37,817 nt of DNA, taken from Roseovarius sp. UBA6217 (GTDB lineage: Bacteria > Pseudomonadota > Alphaproteobacteria > Rhodobacterales > Rhodobacteraceae). Below are positions 32,356 to 37,817 of this stretch, one piece after another (the stretch's first letter is position 1; the number at the start of each line of letters is the position of its first letter). The notes below the pieces were generated by a model. The model was given only the letters and a program-made list of their open reading frames with translations. It did no database searches and was not told the origin of the DNA. The DNA is taken from contig DISF01000046.1 of the NCBI GenBank assembly GCA_002421985.1, positions 565 to 38,381 of the forward strand. Reading direction: 5' to 3'. The translations under genes were made by a program, and so were the position numbers.

Positions 32356-33567
32356 ATGAGCCTTGCCAACGGTCGCGCCTATCTTGCCATTCCCGGCCCC
32401 TCGGTCATGCCCGAGGAGGTGCTCTGCGCGATGCACCGCGCCGCGCCCAATATCTACGAGGGTGCGCTGATCGAGATGACGGCGGGCCTCATCCCCGATC
32501 TGCGCGCGGTGGCGCGCACCACGGGCCGCGTGGCCATCTATATCGCCAACGGGCACGGGGCGTGGGAGGCGGCGCTGGCCAATACCGTGGCACCGGGCGA
32601 GCGGGTGCTGGTGCCCGCCACGGGCCGTTTTGGCCACGGCTGGGCCGAGGTGGCGCAGTTTCAGGGCATTGTGCCCGAGATCATTGATTTCGGCAAGCGC
32701 GCGGCGGTGGACCTTGACCGGGTCGAGGCGGCACTGCGCGCCGACACGGCCCACGAGATCCGCGCCGTGCTTGCCACACATGTGGATACATCGACATCCG
32801 TTCTGAACGATATCAAGGGATTGCGCGCCGTTCTTGATCGGGCGGGCCACCCGGCTCTGTTGATGGTCGATTGCATCGCCTCGCTGGCCTGCGACCGGTT
32901 CGAGATGGATGCCTGGGGCGTCGATGTGATGGTGGCGGCAAGCCAGAAGGGGCTTATGGTGCCGCCCGGCCTTGGCTTCGTGTTCTTCTCCGACAAGGCG
33001 GCGGCGGCGCGCGCGCGGCTGGAGCGGGTGAGCCGCTACTGGGACTGGACCGGGCGCGCCGACCCGGACATGTTCTACCAGTATTTCGGCGGCACCGCGC
33101 CCACGCATCACCTTTACGGGTTGCGCGCGGCGCTTGACCTGATCAAGGCCGAGGGGATCGAGGCGATCTGGCACCGCCACGCGGTGCTCGCGCGCGCGAT
33201 CTGGGCCGCCTGCGAGACCTGGGGCGCGACCGGCCCGCTGGAACTCAACATTGCCGACCGTGCCTTGCGCAGCCACGCCGTCACCGCGCTCAGGATCGGG
33301 GCGCCGCATGGCTCGCAGTTGCGCGCCTGGGTGCAGGAAAATACCGGCGTCACCCTCGGCATCGGCCTTGGCATGGCAGAGCCGGGCGACCCGGCCTGGC
33401 ACGGATTTTTCCGCATCGGCCATATGGGCCATGTCAACGCGCATATGATCCTTGGCGCGCTGGGCGCGATCGAGGCGGGGCTGGTGGCGCTCGATATCCC
33501 GCACGGCGAGGGCGGGCTGGCGGCGGCGGCGGCAGAGGTGGCGCGCGGCTCAGCCGTCGCGGGTTAG
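32356..33567 (+). CDS. Class V PLP aminotransferase (alanine/serine-glyoxylate aminotransferase-like)
   Basis: A 403-residue fold-type I enzyme. The opening IPGPSVMPEEVLCAMHRAAPNI is the class V start with the G-P-S/T segment. VDCIASLACDRFEMDAWGVDV contains the PLP-binding Asp, and K198 in AASQKGLMVPPG is the Schiff-base lysine. YQYFGGTAPTHHLYGL and FRIGHMGHVN match glyoxylate aminotransferases. It likely transfers an amino group from serine or alanine to glyoxylate; exact substrates cannot be told. The 3' end overlaps the convergent small gene by 18 bases. Confidence 0.88.
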   Translation: MSLANGRAYLAIPGPSVMPEEVLCAMHRAAPNIYEGALIEMTAGLIPDLRAVARTTGRVAIYIANGHGAWEAALANTVAPGERVLVPATGRFGHGWAEVAQFQGIVPEIIDFGKRAAVDLDRVEAALRADTAHEIRAVLATHVDTSTSVLNDIKGLRAVLDRAGHPALLMVDCIASLACDRFEMDAWGVDVMVAASQKGLMVPPGLGFVFFSDKAAAARARLERVSRYWDWTGRADPDMFYQYFGGTAPTHHLYGLRAALDLIKAEGIEAIWHRHAVLARAIWAACETWGATGPLELNIADRALRSHAVTALRIGAPHGSQLRAWVQENTGVTLGIGLGMAEPGDPAWHGFFRIGHMGHVNAHMILGALGAIEAGLVALDIPHGEGGLAAAAAEVARGSAVAG

Positions 33568-33954
33568 CCGGTCGGCCTTCTTGCGCACCAGCACGGTGCG
33601 CAGGTCGTGCATGGCCATCAAGAGCGCGTCGGTGACCTGCTCAAGCTGCTCATCGGTCGCGCGCGATTGCGCCCAATGGGCGGTGGTGTTGAGGTAATCG
33701 ACCGCGCGCAGGATGTCGTCGATATCGCGATGCGCAAGCACCGCCTGCCGCTCTTCCATCCACGCGGTGATCGCGGCAAGATCGGCCTCGGTCAGCTCGC
33801 GGTCGCCATGCGGCTTGATCTCGGATTTGCGGATATTGACCACCGCGATCTGGTCCATGTCGATGCGGCGCTGGCGGTTCTCGGTATCGACGCGAAACAC
33901 GAAGGCCCCGTTCTCGCGCACCCTGAAGAAATATTCCGGCAGATCACCCGACAT
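33550..33954 (-). CDS. Conserved protein of 134 residues, function unknown
   Basis: Starts MSGDLPEYFFRVRENGAFVF, a short beta-rich region, followed by VDTENRQRRIDMDQIAVVNI and a helical part EADLAAITAWMEERQAVLAH and DYLNTTAHWAQSRATDEQLE. No signal peptide, membrane segment or cysteine is visible. I do not recognise a named domain with a function; it looks like a conserved Rhodobacterales cytosolic protein. It follows the aspartate aminotransferase gene on the same strand with a 9-base gap, so the two form an operon. Confidence 0.75.
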   Translation of the reverse strand: MSGDLPEYFFRVRENGAFVFRVDTENRQRRIDMDQIAVVNIRKSEIKPHGDRELTEADLAAITAWMEERQAVLAHRDIDDILRAVDYLNTTAHWAQSRATDEQLEQVTDALLMAMHDLRTVLVRKKADRLTRDG

Positions 33955-33963
33955 GCGCCCGCC

Positions 33964-35166
33964 TTACCTCAGCCCGGCGCAGAACGCCTCGATCCGCTGG
34001 CACGCCTGCACCAGCGCATCATCCGACGTGGCATAGCTCACCCGGAAATTCGGCGACAGGCCGAAGGCCGCGCCAAACACCACGGCAACGCCCTGCTCGT
34101 CAAGAAGGGCGGTGGCGAAATCCTCATCCGTGTCGATCCGCGCGCCGCCCGCGCTCGTCTTGCCGATCAACCCCTTGATGGACGGGTAGACATAGAACGC
34201 CCCGTCGGGCACCGGGCAGGTGATGCCGGGGATCGCGTTCAGCATCGCCACAACCAGATCGCGGCGGCGTTTGAACACGGCGTTGTTCTCGGCGATGAAA
34301 TCATGCGGGCCATTGAGCGCCTCCACTGCCGCCCATTGGCTTATGGTGCAGGGGTTGGAGGTGCTCTGGCTCTGGATCTTGCGCATCGCGGCAATGAGCC
34401 GCTCGGGCCCCGCCGCGTAGCCGATCCGCCAGCCGGTCATGCAATAGGCCTTGGAGACGCCGTTGCAGGTGAGGGTGCGCGCATATAGCCCCGGCTCGAC
34501 CTGCGCAGGCGTGCAGAACTCGAACCCGTCATAGGCGAGATGCTCATACATGTCGTCACTCATCACCCAGACATGGGGATGGCGCATCAGAACATCGGTG
34601 AGCGCGCGCAGCTCGTCCCAGCTATAGCCCGCGCCGGTGGGGTTGGAGGGCGAGTTGAAGATGAACCAGCGGGTGCGCGGCGTGATCGCGGCCTCGAGCG
34701 CCTCTGGCGTCAGCTTGAACCCGCTCTCGATCCCCGCCGCGACGATCACCGGCTCGCCGCCCGCCAGCAGCACCATGTCGGGATAACTCACCCAATAGGG
34801 CGCGGGGATCAGCACCTCGTCGCCGGGGTTGAGCGTCGCCATCAGCGCGTTGTAGAGGATCTGCTTGCCGCCCGAGGCCACGCTCACCTGGCGCGGCGAA
34901 TACTCCAACCCGTTGTCGCGGCGGAACTTCTCGCAGATCGCGGCCTTCAACTCGGGGATGCCATCGACGGCGGTGTATTTGGTGCGCCCCTCCTCTATCG
35001 CGCGGATGCCCGCCGCGCGGATATGCGGCGGGGTCGGGAAATCCGGCTCTCCCGCGCCCAGCCCGATCACGTCGCGACCCGCTGCGCGCAACTCCTGCGC
35101 GCGGGTTGTGACCGCGATGGTCGGCGAGGGTTTCACGCGCGATAATGTCGCGGACAGATCGGACAT
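33964..35166 (-). CDS. Aspartate aminotransferase (class I/II, prephenate-type)
   Basis: A 400-residue fold-type I aminotransferase. GLGAGEPDFPTPPHI (residues 35-49) and TKYTAVDGIPELKAAI are the Ib-subgroup signatures. NSPSNPTGAGYS provides the PLP-contacting Asn, SDDMYEHL the Asp, and K239 in CNGVSKAYCMTGWRIGYA is the Schiff-base lysine. FRVSYAT near the C-terminus carries the substrate carboxylate-binding Arg. It interconverts aspartate and oxaloacetate; relatives also use prephenate. ATG 35166 fits the family start. Divergent from an XRE-regulator gene with an 85-base shared upstream region. Confidence 0.93.
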   Translation of the reverse strand: MSDLSATLSRVKPSPTIAVTTRAQELRAAGRDVIGLGAGEPDFPTPPHIRAAGIRAIEEGRTKYTAVDGIPELKAAICEKFRRDNGLEYSPRQVSVASGGKQILYNALMATLNPGDEVLIPAPYWVSYPDMVLLAGGEPVIVAAGIESGFKLTPEALEAAITPRTRWFIFNSPSNPTGAGYSWDELRALTDVLMRHPHVWVMSDDMYEHLAYDGFEFCTPAQVEPGLYARTLTCNGVSKAYCMTGWRIGYAAGPERLIAAMRKIQSQSTSNPCTISQWAAVEALNGPHDFIAENNAVFKRRRDLVVAMLNAIPGITCPVPDGAFYVYPSIKGLIGKTSAGGARIDTDEDFATALLDEQGVAVVFGAAFGLSPNFRVSYATSDDALVQACQRIEAFCAGLR

Positions 35167-35217
35167 GGATGCCTCCGGTTTGAACTCACCTTGCAAATCT
35201 CTTAGGCTGTGCGCGAC

Positions 35218-35235
35218 GACCGTTCAAGAACGATC
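35218..35235. promoter_or_regulatory. Near-palindrome upstream of the XRE-regulator gene
   Basis: GAC-CGTTC-AA-GAACG-ATC has exact 5-bp arms, with outer arms matching except one pair. It lies 17 bases before the ATG of the XRE gene, next to its ribosome binding site, in the region shared with the divergent aminotransferase. It is a candidate operator. Confidence 0.35.
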
Positions 35236-35251
35236 ACCGGAAAGGAAGATC

Positions 35252-35653
35252 ATGACCACCGAGCAAGACGAAAGCTGGTTCGACCCTGACGCGACCACCT
35301 TCGGCGATCGTGTCGCCGGCGCGCGCGAGCGTGCGGGCATGACCCAGAGCGAACTGGCCAAGCGGCTTGGCGTCAAGCTCAAGACGCTCAAGGGCTGGGA
35401 GGATGACCTGTCGGAGCCGCGCGCCAACAAGCTGTCGATGATGGCGGGGCTTTTGAATGTCTCGCTGCTGTGGCTTCTGTCGGGCGAGGGCGAGGGGCCG
35501 GATTCGCCCACAACGGGCGCGCTCGAGCCCGATATCAACGGGCTCTTGACCGAGATACGCGACATCCGCACGCAGATCGCCTGGTCCACCGACCGCCTCG
35601 GACGGCTGGAAAAGACGCTGCGCGCGCGCCTGATGGAGCAGGCCGGTGAGTGA
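35252..35653 (+). CDS. XRE family helix-turn-helix regulator
   Basis: A 133-residue protein with one XRE/Cro-type HTH at about residues 20-75: FGDRVAGARERAGMTQSELA, KRLGVKLKTLKGWEDDLSEP, and NKLSMMAGLLNVSLLWLLSG. The C-terminal part (about 90-133) is a charged helix (LLTEIRDIRTQIAWSTDRLG) probably used for oligomerisation. GGAAAGGAAG at 35239-35248 is a strong ribosome binding site. The 3' end overlaps sdhE by 8 bases, so both are co-translated. Target genes are not evident from sequence. Confidence 0.88.
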   Translation: MTTEQDESWFDPDATTFGDRVAGARERAGMTQSELAKRLGVKLKTLKGWEDDLSEPRANKLSMMAGLLNVSLLWLLSGEGEGPDSPTTGALEPDINGLLTEIRDIRTQIAWSTDRLGRLEKTLRARLMEQAGE

Positions 35654-35909
35654 GCCGCGCGAGCATCGCTTGCGGCGCCTGACCATGCGTGCGAACCGGC
35701 GTGGAATCAAGGAGATGGACATCATCCTTGGCCGCTATGCCGGGGCGCGGCTTGCCATGATGGACGCGGGCGCGCTCGATCTTTTCGATGCGCTCTTGTC
35801 CGAGAACGATCACGATCTCTATCAATGGGTGACCGGGCAGGGCACGCCGCCCGACCGCTTTGCGCCGATGGTGGCCGAGATCGCGCAGATCGCCTGCGAC
35901 GGAAAATAG
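35646..35909 (+). CDS. sdhE: FAD assembly factor SdhE (DUF339)
   Basis: An 87-residue protein with the SdhE/SDH5 signature R19-G20-x-x-E23 in MRANRRGIKEMDIILG, followed by FDALLSENDHDLYQWVTGQG. The family promotes covalent FAD attachment to the flavoprotein subunit of succinate dehydrogenase and fumarate reductase. It starts with GTG 35646 inside the end of the XRE gene. The genes for succinate dehydrogenase are not in this window. An untranslated stretch of 91 bases leads to the next gene. Confidence 0.92.
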   Translation: MSEPREHRLRRLTMRANRRGIKEMDIILGRYAGARLAMMDAGALDLFDALLSENDHDLYQWVTGQGTPPDRFAPMVAEIAQIACDGK

Positions 35910-35969
35910 CGCGGATTTTAGACGTTTGCCGCGCGATTTAACCTGTTATTGGCGGTTTTGGTGGAATGT

Positions 35970-35992
35970 CCCTCGCGAATGGTTCGCGAGGG
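35970..35992 (+). promoter_or_regulatory. Perfect 10-bp inverted repeat over the MarR-gene ribosome binding site
   Basis: CCCTCGCGAA (35970-35979), TGG, TTCGCGAGGG (35983-35992). The right arm contains GAGGG of the ribosome binding site GAGGGAGA (35988-35995), 8-9 bases before the ATG at 36001. It could be a MarR-type operator for autoregulation, or an RNA hairpin hiding the ribosome binding site. Confidence 0.6.
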
Positions 35993-36000
35993 AGACGTAT

Positions 36001-36501
36001 ATGAGCTTTCACAGCCCCCGTGGCACCGGGTCTGCGCCGGGTGCCTTCATCGCCGGGTATCTCGACGCGCTGTCGCTGGTCGAGCGGCTGCACCGCTTGC
36101 TGCTCGATGTCATCAAGGACGAGTTCGAACGCGTCGGCATCCTTGAGATCAACGCGGTGCAGGCGCTCTTGCTGTTCAATATCGGCGATCACGAGGTGAC
36201 CGCAGGCGAGCTTAAATCGCGCGGCTATTACCAGGGTAGCAATGTCAGCTATAACCTGAAAAAACTGGTCGAGAGCGGCTATATGCACCACCAGCGCTGC
36301 GAGGCCGACCGGCGCGCGGTGCGCGTGCGGCTCACCGGCAAGGGGCGCGAGATCCGCGACGTGGTGGCGGCGCTCTTCGAGCGTCATGCCGAGGGGCTGC
36401 AAAGCCGCGGGGTGCTGGGCGAGGACGGGCTGGATCAGGTCACCTCCGCGCTGCGGCGCATGGAGCGGTACTGGACCGATCAGATCCGCTATATCTATTG
36501 A
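36001..36501 (+). CDS. MarR family winged-helix regulator
   Basis: A 166-residue regulator. FIAGYLDALSLVERLHRLLL is the N-terminal dimerisation helix. INAVQALLLFNIGDHEVTAGEL leads to the recognition helix region YYQGSNVSYNLKKLVESGYM. The wing is HHQRCEADRRAVRVRLTGKG, and a C-terminal helix follows. It resembles the alphaproteobacterial MarR subgroup that includes LdtR of Liberibacter, but I am not certain of this subgroup. The ATG at 36001 has a strong ribosome binding site within a perfect inverted repeat. Direct neighbours do not reveal its regulon. Confidence 0.88.
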   Translation: MSFHSPRGTGSAPGAFIAGYLDALSLVERLHRLLLDVIKDEFERVGILEINAVQALLLFNIGDHEVTAGELKSRGYYQGSNVSYNLKKLVESGYMHHQRCEADRRAVRVRLTGKGREIRDVVAALFERHAEGLQSRGVLGEDGLDQVTSALRRMERYWTDQIRYIY

Positions 36502-36518
36502 GCCAAGGGAGGGCGGGA

Positions 36519-36545
36519 GATCCTCGGGTCAGGCCCGAAGATGAC
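36519..36545. repeat. REP-like dispersed hairpin element
   Basis: GATCCTCGGGTCAGGCCCGA plus AGATGAC is close to a short intergenic sequence (TCCTCGGGTCAAGCCCGAGGATGAC type) that I recall as scattered through alphaproteobacterial genomes. TCGGG (36524-36528) and CCCGA (36534-36538) form a stem. It lies between two converging genes. Confidence 0.4.
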
Positions 36546-36586
36546 GGGGCAGCGGATGCGCCCGTGCAGGGTATCGCCGCCGCGCC

Positions 36587-37015
36587 CTACCAGTGGCCGA
36601 TATTGTCCATGCTGGTCCATGGCTCTGCGGGGGGAAGCGCCTCGCCCTCTTGCAACAGCTCGACCGAGATATTGTCGGGGCTGCGCACAAAGGCCATGCG
36701 GCCATCGCGGGGGGGGCGGTTGATGGTCACGCCATGATCCATAAGGTGCTGGCACATCTCGTAAATATTTTCCACCTCATAGGCCAGATGGCCAAAATGG
36801 CGGCTGTCCGAGGGCAGGCCCTCATCGCCATCCCAGTTATATGTCAGCTCCACCGGGCAGTCTTCCTGTCCTTCGGGGGCCATGAAGACAAGGCTGAAGC
36901 GCCCGTCCTCATTATCCCAGCGGCGGGTCTCGCGCAGGCCCAGAAGCGAGAAGAAACGCATCGTGGCGTCGAGGTCTTTCACCCGGACCATCGTGTGCAG
37001 GTAGCGGATTTTCAT
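36587..37015 (-). CDS. gloA: Lactoylglutathione lyase (glyoxalase I)
   Basis: A 142-residue VOC-fold enzyme. The four metal ligands can be placed as H7 (YLHTMVRV), E56 (CPVELTYN), H76 (HFGHLAYEV) and E119 (NISVELLQ), in register with E. coli GloA. DLDATMRFFSLLGLRETRR is the conserved N-terminal helix region. It converts the methylglyoxal-glutathione hemithioacetal into S-lactoylglutathione. ATG 37015 has AGGAG a few bases upstream; the longer open frame to 37186 has no support. Divergent from thyX. Confidence 0.93.
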   Translation of the reverse strand: MKIRYLHTMVRVKDLDATMRFFSLLGLRETRRWDNEDGRFSLVFMAPEGQEDCPVELTYNWDGDEGLPSDSRHFGHLAYEVENIYEMCQHLMDHGVTINRPPRDGRMAFVRSPDNISVELLQEGEALPPAEPWTSMDNIGHW

Positions 37016-37203
37016 CGGCGGTCTCCTATCGGTTTCGTGCAGGTTATCTTTCGGCCCTGTCCTTGCCGCGCAGGATAGGGCCTCGGCGGCCAGTGTCGAG
37101 GGCAAAGCGGCACCACGAGGCAACCCCCGATATCGCGCTTTGCCGCAGCCCCGCCCCAAGATAGAGTGGGGGCCGACTCGTCCCATCCCCGAAAGGTGCC
37201 CCC

Positions 37204-37817
37204 ATGCCGCTGACCCCGGAGCAAAAGGCCGAAATCGCCGCGCAACGCGCCGAGGCCACCCCCACCCTGCGCGCCACCGCCAAGGGGATGGAGGCGCATC
37301 TGTATACCGCCCACGAGGTGCTCGACCACGGTTTCGTGCGGGTGATCGACTATATGGGCGACGATGCCGCCATCTGTCAGGCGGCGCGGGTGAGCTATGG
37401 GCGCGGCACCAGATCGGTGAGCGATGACGAGGGGCTGATCCGCTATCTCATGCGGCACTGGCATTCGACCCCGTTTGAGATGTGCGAGATCAAGCTGCAT
37501 GTCAAACTGCCGGTTTTTGTCGCGCGGCAATGGATCCGCCACCGCACGGCCAATGTGAACGAATATTCCGCGCGGTATTCGATCCTTGACCGCGAATTCT
37601 ATATCCCGGCGCGCGACGATCTGGCGGCGCAATCGGTGACGAACAATCAGGGCCGGGGCGAGACGTTGGGGGATGAGGAGGCCGCGCGCGTCCTTGCGAT
37701 CCTGCGCGAGGACGCGATGCGCTGCTATGACCATTACGAGGAGATGATTTCCAGCGAGGGCCAACAGGGGCTGGCGCGCGAACTCGCCCGCATGAACCTG
37801 CCCGCCAATATCTATAC
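37204..37817 (+). CDS. thyX: FAD-dependent thymidylate synthase ThyX, 3' end cut by window edge
   Basis: The first 204 residues of ThyX are present and open to the window end. The signature RHR-x7-S is R112-H113-R114...S122 in WIRHRTANVNEYSARYS. HWHSTPFEMCEIKLHVKLPV before it is also diagnostic. The enzyme makes dTMP from dUMP with methylenetetrahydrofolate, FAD and NADPH. GAAAGG at about 37190-37195 precedes the ATG at 37204. The C-terminal catalytic portion lies beyond the window. Confidence 0.95.
   Translation, partial: MPLTPEQKAEIAAQRAEATPTLRATAKGMEAHLYTAHEVLDHGFVRVIDYMGDDAAICQAARVSYGRGTRSVSDDEGLIRYLMRHWHSTPFEMCEIKLHVKLPVFVARQWIRHRTANVNEYSARYSILDREFYIPARDDLAAQSVTNNQGRGETLGDEEAARVLAILREDAMRCYDHYEEMISSEGQQGLARELARMNLPANIY

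Noticed and set aside
1..37817. CRISPR arrays, rRNA genes, integrases, restriction or toxin-antitoxin systems
   Set aside because: None could be found; apart from the GTA cluster and the transposon scar the content is ordinary chromosomal.

Overview
The window is GC-rich chromosomal DNA from an alphaproteobacterium, almost certainly a member of the Rhodobacteraceae (Roseobacter group). This rests on gene content: a Rhodobacter-type gene transfer agent (GTA) structural cluster, the phosphotransferase ChpT, the olsB-olsA ornithine-lipid pair, a DUF6280-like small protein upstream of efp, and a PopZ-like acidic protein. I cannot name the genus.

Layout. (1) 1-4030: the 5' part of a thiamine phosphate synthase gene on the minus strand, then a tightly overlapping plus-strand operon (YcjX-type P-loop protein, GNAT acetyltransferase, TIGR01620/DUF697 membrane protein), then a convergent group III truncated haemoglobin. 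(2) 4196-16507: a collinear GTA head-tail cluster with intact reading frames, in the order portal, g3.5, prohead protease, capsid, connector, stopper, tail terminator, tail tube, two tail assembly chaperones, short tape measure, distal tail protein, hub, NlpC/P60 peptidase and the 1333-residue 'megatron'. The usual first genes, g1 and the large terminase g2, are missing. The portal is preceded only by a 165-base non-coding leader and the globin gene. (3) 16633-19366: minus-strand operon of a DUF2927-type lipoprotein, a 55-residue membrane protein and a CoxE-type VWA protein. (4) 19367-20249: a scar of two truncated transposase genes (IS3 orfA and an IS110 C-terminus) next to tRNA-Cys(GCA). (5) 20402-25175: PCMT-like methyltransferase, TolC-family outer membrane protein, PopZ-like protein, convergent cobyric acid synthase, and the DUF6280-like gene with a clear intrinsic terminator. 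(6) 25391-31219: elongation factor P, YgfZ-like folate protein, glycosyltransferase, AI-2E-family permease, chpT, a DUF3553 protein, olsB and olsA. (7) 31502-37817: tyrosine-phosphatase-like protein, two PLP aminotransferases, a small conserved protein, an XRE regulator overlapping sdhE, a MarR-family regulator with a perfect inverted repeat over its ribosome binding site, glyoxalase I, and the start of thyX.

How the parts connect. The GTA genes encode a phage-like particle that in relatives packages random host DNA. In those relatives GTA expression depends on the CckA-ChpT-CtrA phosphorelay, and chpT lies about 12 kb beyond the end of the cluster. Two imperfect CtrA-like TTAA pairs occur, one in front of the portal gene and one in front of olsB. 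The point most worth following is the terminase-less but otherwise intact cluster. The remaining genes are ordinary housekeeping or accessory genes. Several perfect GC-rich inverted repeats (after the capsid gene, over the EF-P stop codon, after olsA, and over the MarR-gene ribosome binding site) are the main non-coding signals.
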